A stretch of 64,000 nucleotides of DNA from Trueperaceae bacterium (GTDB lineage Bacteria > Deinococcota > Deinococci > Deinococcales > Trueperaceae). Location of the stretch: contig PAMQ01000004.1 of assembly GCA_002707365.1 (NCBI GenBank), positions 141,003 to 205,002 of the forward strand. Direction: 5' to 3'. The notes under the pieces were generated by a model. It ran no database searches and was not told where the DNA came from. It saw only the letters and a list, made by a program, of their open reading frames with translations. Made by a program: the position numbers and the translations under genes. This document shows, piece by piece, positions 1 through 8,587 of the stretch (the first letter of the stretch is position 1; every line of letters begins with the position of its first letter).

Positions 1-2
1 GT

Positions 3-272
3 CTAGGTCGATCACCTATTCGCGTGTTATTTGATGTGACTCTACCGTTAGTTCGCACAGGCATTGTTACTAGTGCTGTACTAGTTTTCCTCACAACTAT
101 GAAAGAATTACCAGCTACGTTGCTTCTTCGTCCTACCGGGTTCGAAACACTAGCTACTAGAGTATGGTCTTGGACAGAAGAAGCCTTTTTTGCTCAAGCT
201 GCGCCGTTCGCCCTGCTACTGGTCATTGTTTCTTCAATTTCGGTTGCGATTCTTCTTTCGCAGGAGCAGTAA
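3..272 (+). CDS. Iron(III) ABC transporter permease, C-terminal end (partial)
   Basis: This is the last 89 residues of an inner-membrane permease; the reading frame is open to the left edge, so the start is outside the window. The visible residues begin LGRSPIRVLFDVTLPLVR, the usual cytoplasmic coupling loop of binding-protein-dependent permeases. They continue with KELPATLLLRPTGFETLA, TRVWSWTEEAFFAQAAP and a final hydrophobic helix. That combination is typical of FbpB/SfuB-type ferric-iron permeases, which pass periplasmic iron through the membrane using an ATPase partner encoded elsewhere. The family is clear; the iron substrate is inferred from the loop sequence. Confidence 0.8.
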   Translation, partial: LGRSPIRVLFDVTLPLVRTGIVTSAVLVFLTTMKELPATLLLRPTGFETLATRVWSWTEEAFFAQAAPFALLLVIVSSISVAILLSQEQ

Positions 273-606
273 CGTATCACTTCCTGGTCTAATAGGTTGA
301 TGAAATCGGTCGGGTTGCTGCAAGCTATACAACAAGACTAAATTAGAGTTATTCAATGGAATGAATAACATGATATTTCAAGTCGAACTTTAAGAAGATT
401 CTGATAGGTGATACTGACGCTTGTTTGGCCGTGTAAAGACTCGGAAAAATGGATGTAGGTCCGGTTTGATAGGTCCTTACGCAAAAGAGCGGTACAATTG
501 CGAAGGGTACAGCTTTACACTGCAGTCTTTCTTTGAGAACCGGTGCTCTTGGTTTGTTAAATCGTGAGTCCGCTGATTAATTAAATTACCTGGATGGGGG
601 CTAAAG
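273..606. other. Intergenic region with a small dyad
   Basis: No convincing gene is seen in this 334-base gap. It holds one perfect 8-bp inverted repeat, GTTATTCA at 348-355 and TGAATAAC at 362-369, separated by six bases. No T-run follows, so it fits an operator or a weak terminator of the permease gene about equally well. A G-rich ribosome-binding stretch (GATGGGGG, about 592-599) precedes the next gene. Confidence 0.4.
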
Positions 607-1188
607 TTGCGGGATCGTTTAATAGATTTAGTACTTCTATTTGTTCTGATACTGGCAGCAGGTGCTGTGGGCTGGACATTGCTCTCGCTGGGAAAACCTT
701 CGACACAGTCTTTTTACGAACCTCCTGATGCCGCAAATAGCGACTCGGTCGCTTTCGGAATCCAACCTATCGATCTAGGTGTTAAGGGTGATCCTTCTGG
801 ACTGCCTCCTGTCCTTAACGGTGAGGGTCTCGTTGTTGAAGAGATTTCGTCGGAGGATAATAGGTCTGTCCTTCAAGAGGTTATGAACGACGACCCGATA
901 ATCCTAGAACGGATAGGATTTAGTTTTGTCACTGGCGGAAGCGGTGCTTGTGGTGTAGTTCTTGAACCGTGGCGTCATGTCGCTGTTAGTCGCGAACTAT
1001 TAGAGTCCCTGGGTTGTGGCACCGAAATTAGTATTGGTTTCGACAGTCCACGGGGAGGACAAGAAAAAATTACTGCTGTTGTAGGTGACACTATGAATCC
1101 GTCACACTACCGAACAGTGAATGTGTTTGTCGGTCAGGAGGAACCTGCACTGGAATATGGTGTCACTTCGGGATGGTTAGAACGCTGA
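607..1188 (+). CDS. Membrane-anchored double-psi beta-barrel (RlpA/3D-like) protein
   Basis: The product has 193 residues and a TTG start preceded by GATGGGGG. Residues 5-27 form one hydrophobic helix, so the rest is probably outside the cytoplasm. A low-complexity linker leads to a C-terminal domain from about residue 105, with ACG, VAVSRELLESLGCGTEI, a buried VVGD and a final GVTSGWLER. This pattern resembles the double-psi beta-barrel of 3D, RlpA and expansin-like proteins, some of which cut or bind peptidoglycan. Only the first of the two or three catalytic-type Asp positions is obvious (VVGDTMNP), so enzymatic activity is uncertain. The gene stands alone between the permease and the sdh operon. 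Confidence 0.5.
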   Translation: MRDRLIDLVLLFVLILAAGAVGWTLLSLGKPSTQSFYEPPDAANSDSVAFGIQPIDLGVKGDPSGLPPVLNGEGLVVEEISSEDNRSVLQEVMNDDPIILERIGFSFVTGGSGACGVVLEPWRHVAVSRELLESLGCGTEISIGFDSPRGGQEKITAVVGDTMNPSHYRTVNVFVGQEEPALEYGVTSGWLER

Positions 1189-1414
1189 ACTAAAGAACCC
1201 ATAAAAAGGACCTATCAGGCAGAGACCAGGTTTCGGAGTTTTTTGTAGTACCAGCTATTGAGCCAGATTAACTTACCAGAGAGCACTTCACGCTATTTGC
1301 TGCAAGATGCTAAATGACAATGTTTGTTGGGTTTTAATTTTGGAAAACTTGAGGAATTAGACAACGTTATTTAATTCATTTATGAATCAAGTTCAGTGGA
1401 TCGGTAATAGGTTA

Positions 1415-2113
1415 CTAAGACCGTTGCCAAAGTAATTCTCTGCGTACTTCCTCTATGGCCTTTGTAATAGGAATGTCACGTGGGCAAGATTCTGTGCAGT
1501 TATAGGCTGTTCTGCATCTCCAGAGGCCATTTGCTTGGTTGAGAATATCCATCCTCTGGGTGGTCCCTTGATCTCGCGAGTCGAAGATGAAGCGGTGTGC
1601 GTTTACAATAGCGGCTGGTCCAATGTATCTTCCGTTGGCCCAGAAGACGGGGCAGCTAGTTGTACAACAGGCACAGAGGATGCATTTGGTACTAGCATCG
1701 AAAACCTCTCGCTCTTCAATGCTTTGGTGTCTCTCGTTAGATGGCGGCGCACTTTCATTGATGAAATACGGAAGAATTTCTCGATAAGAGTCAAGAAAAG
1801 GTTCCATGTCGACAATAAGATCTTTTAGTACAGGTAGTCCGCGAAGTGGCTCAATAGTAATTTTTTTACCTAGGTCTTTAATTAAAAGTTTACAAGCTAG
1901 GCGATTTGATCCGTTAATTAACATTGCATCAGAACCGCAAACACCGTGTGCACAACTTCGTCGGAACGAAAGGCTGCCGTCGATTTCCCATTTAATGTGG
2001 TTTAGTACGTCTAGTACGCGATCTCCTGGGTCAGCATCCACGGAATAGGATGACCAGTAGGATCGAGGACTATTCTCGAGATTTAAGCGCTTGATTTTGA
2101 ATTCTATTTTCAT
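1415..2113 (-). CDS. sdhB: Succinate dehydrogenase iron-sulfur subunit
   Basis: SdhB passes electrons from the flavoprotein to the quinone site through three Fe-S clusters. The 232-residue product shows all ligands. The plant-type [2Fe-2S] site is C54, C59, D62 and C74, with Asp replacing one Cys as in many SdhB proteins. The ferredoxin-like half has C144-x2-C147-x2-C150-x3-C154 and C200, C206, C210 for the [4Fe-4S] and [3Fe-4S] clusters. Length and order match canonical SdhB. It is the last gene of sdhC-sdhD-sdhA-sdhB, 11 bases after sdhA. It functions on the cytoplasmic face of the membrane in the TCA cycle and respiratory chain. Confidence 0.97.
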   Translation of the reverse strand: MKIEFKIKRLNLENSPRSYWSSYSVDADPGDRVLDVLNHIKWEIDGSLSFRRSCAHGVCGSDAMLINGSNRLACKLLIKDLGKKITIEPLRGLPVLKDLIVDMEPFLDSYREILPYFINESAPPSNERHQSIEEREVFDASTKCILCACCTTSCPVFWANGRYIGPAAIVNAHRFIFDSRDQGTTQRMDILNQANGLWRCRTAYNCTESCPRDIPITKAIEEVRRELLWQRS

Positions 2114-2124
2114 GGCGCCCCTTC

Positions 2125-3864
2125 CTAATAGACCCTAGGTTTTGGTTCATACTTACCAATAGTTACTGGTTTGTAGTCAATCCTAACGCTTTCCCCATCC
2201 TTATAAACTAGAGTATGTTTGAGCCAAGTTTCGTCATCGCGATCTTTGAAATCCTCGCGTGAATGAGCCCCGCGTGATTCTTTTCGATTCAGTGCCGCGT
2301 GGACCAACTGCTCTGCGTTGTCTAGTAGGAAGCCAAGTTCTATTACCTCCATCAATTCGGTGTTGTATTGGTGTCCCTCATCATCAACTGTTACATCCTG
2401 GTAACGCTTTTTGAGTTCGCTAACATTTTCCACCTGAGCCGACAGAGTCTCACGTGTGCGAAAAACTGATGCATTGTCCATCATAGTGGTTTGTAAATCA
2501 GCTCGGATGTGGCTGGCTCGTTCTGTACCTGAGCCTGTTCTAGCGCGGCTAAGCAGATCTTTAGTGAAATCCTGAGTATCTTTCGGGATATCGCTATAAT
2601 CCGAAGATTCTGCGTATACTGCTGAGTTAATTCCTGCTCGACGACCAAATACTATCAGGTCACCAAGACTGTTGGTACCCAGCCGGTTTGCTCCGTGAAG
2701 AGATGCGCAGCCTACCTCACCAGCAGCATAGAGACCTGGAACAATAGTTTCAATCCCATCGGAAATCACATTAGTATCAATAGTAGTAGGAATACCACCC
2801 ATGGCGTAGTGAGCTGTTGGCTGCACAGGGACGGGGCTTACAATTGGATCCACTCCGAGGTAAATGCGGGCAAATTCGGTTATATCAGGAAGTCTGGACT
2901 CTATTATTTCAGCATCTATGTGTGTTAGGTCGAGAAGTAAATAATCATTATCAGGTCCTGCGCCTCGTCCTTCACGAATTTCAAGGTACATCGCTCTAGA
3001 AACTAGATCTCGGGGTGCTAAATCTTTAATGGTAGGGGCATATCGTTCCATGAAGCGCTCCCCAAGGTTATTGCGGAGGACGCCACCTTCCCCTCTGGCA
3101 CCTTCGGTCAGTAAAACTCCTATACGATAAAGACCTGTGGGATGGAACTGATAGAACTCCGGGTCTTCGATAGGCAATCCTTGTCGGTACAACACGGAGG
3201 TAAGGTCGCCAGTGAGGGCATGAGCGTTCGAAGTGACCTTGAACATACGCCCATTTCCTCCTGTGGCTAGAACCGTCGATTTAGCCTGGAATGTGTGTAA
3301 TTTACCTGTAGCTAATTCGTAGGCCACTACACCACGGCACTCTCCGGCAATGAGAATAATATCGAGGACGTGAAACTCGTTAAAAAATACCACATTGTTC
3401 TTTATGGATTGTTGGTAAAGGGTTTGTAAAATCATATGGCCAGTGCGATCAGCTGAGTAACATGCACGTTCTACCGCAGACTTACCAAAATCCCTTGTGT
3501 GGCCACCAAATTTGCGCTGGGCGATTTTTCCGTCAGGAGTCCGAGAGAATGGTAGGCCCATGTGCTCAAGTTCGTACACAGCATCGATCACCTCTGTTGC
3601 GAAGGCGTCGGCCACATCTTGGTCAGTTAAGTAATCTCCTCCTTTAATCGTGTCAAAAGCATGCCATTCTGGGTGGTCTTCGCTGACATTACCCAAAGCT
3701 GCTCCCACGCCACCTTGGGCTGCACCAGTATGAGAGCGAGTTGGGTACAGTTTGCTGACTACTGCTACTGTGACGTTAGGATTTTGAGCTGCATAACGAG
3801 CAGCCATTAGGCCAGCACCGCCTGCGCCTATAACAATTACATCGAATTTGTGTGAGTTGTTCAA
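2125..3864 (-). CDS. sdhA: Succinate dehydrogenase flavoprotein subunit
   Basis: SdhA oxidises succinate to fumarate with covalently bound FAD. In the 579-residue product the dinucleotide-binding motif is [15 protein letters not shown] (residues 11-25), and [16 protein letters not shown] contains H45, the expected FAD-linked histidine. The substrate-site stretches [21 protein letters not shown] and [15 protein letters not shown] and the C-terminal FAD segment around [14 protein letters not shown] are intact. The size is normal for the family. It sits between sdhD (57 bases upstream) and sdhB (11 bases downstream), in one minus-strand operon. Confidence 0.97.
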   Translation of the reverse strand: MNNSHKFDVIVIGAGGAGLMAARYAAQNPNVTVAVVSKLYPTRSHTGAAQGGVGAALGNVSEDHPEWHAFDTIKGGDYLTDQDVADAFATEVIDAVYELEHMGLPFSRTPDGKIAQRKFGGHTRDFGKSAVERACYSADRTGHMILQTLYQQSIKNNVVFFNEFHVLDIILIAGECRGVVAYELATGKLHTFQAKSTVLATGGNGRMFKVTSNAHALTGDLTSVLYRQGLPIEDPEFYQFHPTGLYRIGVLLTEGARGEGGVLRNNLGERFMERYAPTIKDLAPRDLVSRAMYLEIREGRGAGPDNDYLLLDLTHIDAEIIESRLPDITEFARIYLGVDPIVSPVPVQPTAHYAMGGIPTTIDTNVISDGIETIVPGLYAAGEVGCASLHGANRLGTNSLGDLIVFGRRAGINSAVYAESSDYSDIPKDTQDFTKDLLSRARTGSGTERASHIRADLQTTMMDNASVFRTRETLSAQVENVSELKKRYQDVTVDDEGHQYNTELMEVIELGFLLDNAEQLVHAALNRKESRGAHSREDFKDRDDETWLKHTLVYKDGESVRIDYKPVTIGKYEPKPRVY

Positions 3865-3921
3865 GTTTCGTCTCCCGACTCAACATAGAATCTGACTGTG
3901 CAAATCGTTACCTTTTTCGCT

Positions 3922-4347
3922 TTAGTCGCCAGGGAGAGCACGGATTGCATCCCCCATTTCTTCAAACGTGAATGCCCAGAGTGTAATTACACCTAAAACC
4001 AATACAATGCCGGCGATTGTAAAGAGGGCAATTTTTGCCCAGAATCTGCGGGATGGGCTTTTGACGTAATCTTCGATACTGTAGCGAAGACCGTTTATAC
4101 CGTGCAGCATGGCGAATCCAAGTAAAAATGAGTCGTAAATCTTGACCCAACTCTTGGAAAACCTTGAAGCAACATAGTTATAGTCCACATCGCTCACATT
4201 GATTTGGATGTTGTTGAAGAAAAGATGTCCAAACACCAAAAACACCAGCGCAAGGCCTGAGATTCGCATGAATACCCACCAGAAGATCTCTGAGTTAGTA
4301 CTGTAGGTGGCACGAGCTTGCTGGAGGGTCTTTGGCCTATTAGACAT
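3922..4347 (-). CDS. sdhD: Succinate dehydrogenase membrane anchor subunit
   Basis: This 141-residue protein has three predicted membrane helices (about 24-44, 70-90 and 105-127). The second helix carries H82 in HGINGLRYSIEDY, the position expected for an axial haem b ligand in SdhD-type anchors. Together with SdhC it holds the catalytic subunits on the membrane and forms the quinone site. The stop of sdhC is one base away from its start, so the two are probably translationally coupled. Sequence similarity in this family is low; the call rests on topology, the His motif and operon position. Confidence 0.88.
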   Translation of the reverse strand: MSNRPKTLQQARATYSTNSEIFWWVFMRISGLALVFLVFGHLFFNNIQINVSDVDYNYVASRFSKSWVKIYDSFLLGFAMLHGINGLRYSIEDYVKSPSRRFWAKIALFTIAGIVLVLGVITLWAFTFEEMGDAIRALPGD

Positions 4348-4348
4348 T

Positions 4349-4708
4349 TCAGGATCCTGCGAAGATTTCCGGGAGAACCTTTATTAGTACTGGTATTCCT
4401 ATGGCGGTCGTTAAGGTAAGAACGCAGTACCAGAGGATTCGCTGGAAGCGAATTCCCCAGCCGGTGAAGTCCATAAGAATTATTCTTAGACCATTAAGGG
4501 CGTGGTAAACAACGCCTCCCATTACTAGAATGAGGCCTATGCGGAAGGGCCATTTGTGGTAAAACGCCAAAAACATGTCGAATGGACCGTCTGGTCCGTA
4601 CATTACTAGGCTGATGTCAACCACATGAAGTAGCAGGTAGAGTGCGAGGGCTACTCCTGAGGCTCTGTGTAACAAGAACGCCCAATAACCTTCTCTGCCT
4701 CGATACAT
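4349..4708 (-). CDS. sdhC: Succinate dehydrogenase cytochrome b556 subunit
   Basis: The 119-residue protein has three membrane helices. It contains FLLHRASGVALALYLLLH near the N-terminus (H14-R15-A-S-G, a quinone-site motif) and YHALNGLRIILMDF with H69 as the likely haem ligand. It opens the sdhCDAB operon. A good ribosome-binding site, AAGGAGG, lies about six bases before the ATG. It is shorter than enterobacterial SdhC (129), but the size is normal for short SdhC/cytochrome b556 proteins. Confidence 0.92.
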   Translation of the reverse strand: MYRGREGYWAFLLHRASGVALALYLLLHVVDISLVMYGPDGPFDMFLAFYHKWPFRIGLILVMGGVVYHALNGLRIILMDFTGWGIRFQRILWYCVLTLTTAIGIPVLIKVLPEIFAGS

Positions 4709-5200
4709 TACAACCTCCTTCGAGACCTTGGGGTTTTTGTCAACATGCTACGGTTCCTAAAAGGTTCCAGTTTTGTGTGATTCATGAGCATTACGAGAAG
4801 GGATTCTATCACGGGTTGTGATTTCTTGAAGACTGTCTTTTTGTTTAAACCTACTTAATCTAATCCATACCAGATGACTTTGGCCTTTGATTTGCTATTT
4901 CTTCTGAGCTAAAGAGGGATTAGTTGATGTGATGCTTTCTCCTTGAGTCGACATGTTACTCGCCTCTTTCTGATAAGAAAATCTCTGCAGAAAATAAGAA
5001 GATCCTTATTCGCATCAAGAAGGTAGTCTCGCTATTTCGAACATATTTTGCAAGGGAACTTGATTGACTGCCATCCTGGGTCGCAGATAATTATTTATAA
5101 GGTATTCAATGTATCCAAATTACTATTGAGTTGCTGATGGGCGTCTTTACACTTTGTTTGTGTTTGACGTAGAGCTGACAGGGAGAAGGTAAGCTTCAAT
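4709..5200. other. Divergent intergenic region between sdhC and the HAD gene
   Basis: This 492-base region separates the minus-strand sdh operon from a plus-strand phosphatase gene. It contains the sdhC ribosome-binding site, a small AT-rich dyad (AATAAG at 4993-4998 with CTTATT at 5005-5010) and a sigma-70-like promoter for the right-hand gene, listed separately. On the minus strand a TTGACA occurs near the sdhC start, but no -10 element is correctly placed after it. No gene is seen. Confidence 0.4.
5064..5091 (+). promoter_or_regulatory. Sigma-70-like promoter for the HAD phosphatase gene
   Basis: TTGACT at 5064-5069 and GATAAT at 5086-5091 are separated by 16 bases, each one mismatch from consensus. 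This would give a leader of about 100 bases before the ATG at 5201, which has its own ribosome-binding site (GGGAGAAGG). Confidence 0.45.
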
Positions 5201-5986
5201 ATGCTTTTGGTGTTTGATTTGGATAAGACAATTGTTACTGACGATTATCGTCTGCCGAAGACCATTCAAGAAGCTATTGCAAGAGCTAAGTTAGCTGGGC
5301 ACGTAATTGCAGTGTTGACTGGTAGAGGTAAAGCCGCAGCGCTTCCTTACCTAGATCAACTCAGACTACAGGGGCCTTATGGCGTTAATAATGGTGCGTT
5401 GGTGATCGGTTCCCAGGGAGAAATCCTGAAGCGTATTCGGATACCAGCAATTGATGTGCAACAGCTCGTGCGGTTTGCTGAATTAAGAAAAATAGAATAT
5501 TGCTGTATGTTAGATGACATTCTTTACGTTGGTAACCCCGATTACGAAGAGTTACAGAGCGAGTGGATCTGGACTCATGACGAGAATCGCCAGGTGATTA
5601 CTCTTGATCCTAAGATATCTATAGAGGCCGATAAGCTAATTTTTGGGGGGGTAGCTGCAAGCGAACAGCTCGGGAAAGAGGCAGCAATGCGTTACCCAGA
5701 ATATGTTGTTTACGAGTGGTCTGAGGAATATGTTGAGGTCACGGGTTCCAACGCCGATAAGGGATCGGCTTTGGAGCTCATCTCCTGTCACTTAGGGTTC
5801 GAACAAAGAGACGTAATAGCATTCGGAGATGGGGTTAATGATTTGACCATGCTAGCTTGGGCGAATCACGGTATTGCGGTTGGACCGGATGCTGATACTA
5901 AGCTTGTAGATTTGGCTGATGAGTGGATTGCTGCACCGGAACACAATGGTGTGGCTGATTGGCTCGAGCTCAACCTGTTGAATTAA
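5201..5986 (+). CDS. Cof-type HAD phosphatase
   Basis: This 261-residue protein is a member of the haloacid dehalogenase superfamily, Cof/type IIB group, generally sugar-phosphate or nucleotide phosphatases. The nucleophile motif is VFDLDKT (D6, D8), motif II is VLTGRG, and motifs III/IV are the late Lys plus FGDGVNDLTMLAWANHGIAVG, which positions Mg2+. The segment between about residues 85 and 175 is the substrate-selecting cap domain. The substrate cannot be deduced. The gene appears monocistronic. Confidence 0.88.
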   Translation: MLLVFDLDKTIVTDDYRLPKTIQEAIARAKLAGHVIAVLTGRGKAAALPYLDQLRLQGPYGVNNGALVIGSQGEILKRIRIPAIDVQQLVRFAELRKIEYCCMLDDILYVGNPDYEELQSEWIWTHDENRQVITLDPKISIEADKLIFGGVAASEQLGKEAAMRYPEYVVYEWSEEYVEVTGSNADKGSALELISCHLGFEQRDVIAFGDGVNDLTMLAWANHGIAVGPDADTKLVDLADEWIAAPEHNGVADWLELNLLN

Positions 5987-6061
5987 TTCATGCGTTAAAT
6001 GATGCGATGACGAGGCGTCATCTAGTTAGTGCAATATCCGGATGATGATGCCATGCTAACC

Positions 6062-7075
6062 TCAATCCCCATTTTGCCAGCTCGGTGCAGAATGCAAGTA
6101 CCTTGCTAGTTCGTTGGCAAGTCGGGCAGACGCTAGGAATCCGCGTCCTGCTAGGGCACCTAGAAACCACAGGCCTGGTTGTAGTTCTGTCAAAAGTGGG
6201 ACGTTGTTAGGCCTTTTTGCACGTACTCCGGTCCAGATGGACATTACATTAGCTTCTTGTAGCCCGGGAACGAACCAGCCGAAGGAGGTGCGTAGAGATT
6301 CGGTTACAGACGGGTCGTATTTGCCAACTTGCCTGTGGTTTCCACCGATGAATGTCTTTTCGTTAAGAGTGGCCCCATAAACTGCACCAGCTATGGGAAG
6401 GGGTAGCTCTGGTGTTGGCGATAAGCCTACAATTTCACCCGCTATCAATTGTAATTGTGGGGTGTCCAGCTTTGGAACTTTACCCGCACCCGTGCACAAT
6501 ACTACCCGGTCAACACGAAGTGAAACTTGCCCCGTTCTAATAAAGAATGCCCCGACTCTGCCAGAAATGGTTTCTACTTTATGATTGAACAAAGTACGAA
6601 TACCGTATTCGGTTGCGCCATTTACTAAAGCCATTAAGAATTTCTCTGGCCGTATCCACCCACCATCATTTACTATGAACCCGCCGTACGGTGCGTTATA
6701 AGGGTGTGGTATTTCCTCCGGATTCAACCAGTAAACTGCTGGCAGCCTTTGCCAATTCTTGGCTTGGCGAGGATTGTGGGCTATACGGAGTATGCCGGAC
6801 TTAGTAGCCCCTGGGTTGAAACCTTTTTGCTTAAGATTTGAGCATAATTTCCACAAGGTAGCAAGGCTGGCCAAGTCTTCAGAGGATGCTCGGCCACTAC
6901 GGCCCCTGTAAGGATTTAGTAATGCTACAGGTACTCCTGAGGCCCCTTCATGTCCAGGAGTCGACTGATCCAACAGGGTCACACCGAAGCCTCGTCGACT
7001 TAATTCGAACGCCACTGTACAGCCGGCGACTCCAGCACCGATAACAGCGATCTGTAAACGATTACACGTTCCCAC
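6062..7075 (-). CDS. FAD-dependent oxidoreductase, MnmC2/DAO type
   Basis: The 337-residue protein starts with a Rossmann FAD motif, VIGAGVAGCTVAFELSRRG. It continues with GASGVPVALLNPYRGR, GGWIRPEKF, RVVLCTGAG and a C-terminal GLWFLGALAGRGFLASARLA, matching the oxidase half of MnmC. That enzyme removes the carboxymethyl group of cmnm5U34 in tRNA to give nm5U34. The other half, the MnmD methylase, is encoded nearby at 7640-8323 on the same strand, which strengthens the reading. A general D-amino-acid or glycine-oxidase-like role remains possible. The start is a GTG, 31 bases from a divergent gene. Confidence 0.65.
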   Translation of the reverse strand: MGTCNRLQIAVIGAGVAGCTVAFELSRRGFGVTLLDQSTPGHEGASGVPVALLNPYRGRSGRASSEDLASLATLWKLCSNLKQKGFNPGATKSGILRIAHNPRQAKNWQRLPAVYWLNPEEIPHPYNAPYGGFIVNDGGWIRPEKFLMALVNGATEYGIRTLFNHKVETISGRVGAFFIRTGQVSLRVDRVVLCTGAGKVPKLDTPQLQLIAGEIVGLSPTPELPLPIAGAVYGATLNEKTFIGGNHRQVGKYDPSVTESLRTSFGWFVPGLQEANVMSIWTGVRAKRPNNVPLLTELQPGLWFLGALAGRGFLASARLANELARYLHSAPSWQNGD

Positions 7076-7106
7076 GGCCTACCAGTTTAGCTGCATATTA
7101 TTTAAG

Positions 7107-7565
7107 ATGGTCACTATGGAGGATTTTATCAAGGGGCTTCACAACCTAACTAGGTGGGTTGTTGTTGCAGGTGGTATTTGGGCTATCTATAGTTCTGTCC
7201 GTGGATTGCTTACGAAAAATCGATGGACGCCTATGGTACAGCGTTCAGGTTTGATTTTTACCATTGCCCTGCAGATACAGCTTCTTCTAGGCATAGCACT
7301 TTACGTGATTAGCCCTTTGGCTGGAGGAGCTCTAAATACCCTAGATCGATCGATTCAAGGTCTTGAGGTAAGGCAATTCGCTTTTGAACACCCAATCCTC
7401 ATGATGTTAGCTCTAGTAGCAGCACAATTGGGGTACTCACTCTCACGGCGTGGAAACAACGATCGCGCTAAATTCACGCGTGCTTCAATAGGATTTTTAA
7501 TGGCAGCTGTGTTTTTAGTTGTTGGTATTCCTTGGGGTAATAGACCCCTGCTTCCCTGGGGCTAA
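7107..7565 (+). CDS. Small four-helix membrane protein, cytochrome b-like
   Basis: The 152-residue protein has four hydrophobic segments (roughly 17-35, 48-68, 92-110 and 128-145). It begins with GLHNLTRWVVV and has a second conserved-looking His in FEHPILMMLALVA. The HNLTRW signature occurs in small bacterial membrane proteins annotated as cytochrome b-like, where the two His could ligate haem, but no function is established here. ATG at 7107 or 7116 are both possible starts; neither has a strong ribosome-binding site. It lies in opposite orientation between the two minus-strand MnmC-half genes. Confidence 0.6.
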   Translation: MVTMEDFIKGLHNLTRWVVVAGGIWAIYSSVRGLLTKNRWTPMVQRSGLIFTIALQIQLLLGIALYVISPLAGGALNTLDRSIQGLEVRQFAFEHPILMMLALVAAQLGYSLSRRGNNDRAKFTRASIGFLMAAVFLVVGIPWGNRPLLPWG

Positions 7566-7639
7566 CGTCGTTGGCTATTATGAATGGTATTTATAACTCA
7601 CTGTGACAATCGTGATTTGCTCCAACCTGATTACTAGGA

Positions 7640-8323
7640 TTAGTGAGGTTTCTGTGACCAGAGCATTTCTCTTTTTCCGCCAGGAGGACCAGATTTACGA
7701 GCCACTTTTAGACCCATACTCAACAGGTTTCGCCGTACAATCCCTTTCACGGAGAAGCTGACGAGTGTTCCATTAGTTTTCAAGGTTTTGACTAGAGTAT
7801 TTAAAAAATCGTTGGACCATAGTTCTGGGTTGGCGTCAGGACTAAAGCCGTCGAGATATATGGCGTTAAATCTGTTGGATTGAAGTCTTACGGATGTTGC
7901 ATCACCAAGTTTCAACTCAAGTTCGTCAAAACCTACCTTGGAGCCTAAATCTGTCGAGTAGAGGTTCAGGGAGTCTCGAAAAGCAAGGAACTGTTGCCAA
8001 ATACTTCTGTCCTTTAGGTGATCATCGTAATTGAGGTTAGCGAGTGTGTCTCGGCAAGGCAAAGAACGTTCGAGAGCTACGTAATGGAGGGAAGTATTAT
8101 AAGTCCGAGCAAGGTCAGTGGTAATCAAGAAGTTTAATCCAGTACCGAAACCTACTTCCAACACCGAGGTTCGACAGCCATTACGTAGACGTTCACCAAC
8201 ACCACTACCCTCCAGAAAGATGTGACGAGCCTCTGTTATAGCTCCGTGGAGTGAGTGAAAGGTTTGCTCATAATCGGGATGGAATAAGGTAGCACTACCG
8301 TCTGCCGTTCGATGAAGCTCCAT
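7640..8323 (-). CDS. mnmD: tRNA (mnm5s2U34) methyltransferase MnmD
   Basis: The 227-residue protein corresponds to the N-terminal methylase domain of MnmC as a free-standing enzyme. It contains the N-terminal TLFHPDYEQTFHSLHGA, the SAM-binding loop LEVGFGTGLNFL, the acidic YVALERSL, the catalytic-region IYLDGFSPDANPELW and the late GPPGGKREML. The expected reaction is SAM-dependent N-methylation of 5-aminomethyl(-2-thio)uridine at position 34 of tRNA. A possible -10 element (TACCGT, 8329-8334 on the minus strand) lies five bases before the ATG. The partner oxidase is at 6062-7075. Confidence 0.9.
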   Translation of the reverse strand: MELHRTADGSATLFHPDYEQTFHSLHGAITEARHIFLEGSGVGERLRNGCRTSVLEVGFGTGLNFLITTDLARTYNTSLHYVALERSLPCRDTLANLNYDDHLKDRSIWQQFLAFRDSLNLYSTDLGSKVGFDELELKLGDATSVRLQSNRFNAIYLDGFSPDANPELWSNDFLNTLVKTLKTNGTLVSFSVKGIVRRNLLSMGLKVARKSGPPGGKREMLWSQKPH

Positions 8324-8587
8324 AAATAACGGTACCCTAGATTGGCGTTAGGCAACCTAACCGGTATTAGAAAGGGACTCAGTTGTTGTGATTTACCTTA
8401 CCGAAATAGAAAAAATTGGCATTGCGGAAATAGTGTGCAGTGCCTAAATGTCAAATGATTCGCGAAGGATGAAGATTAGTTTTCAGGTAGGCCTTATGCG
8501 CTCCTGAGGTCTTCTTACGCAGATTCTGCCCGTTGTGTGTTTGAGTTTTTCGTACCCGGTATGCTTGATGAAACCCAGGAGGATTGC

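Noticed and set aside
8537..8587. Upstream ATG extending the racemase by 17 residues
   Set aside because: The ATG at 8588 has AGGAGG at the right distance and matches the family N-terminus; the extension does not.
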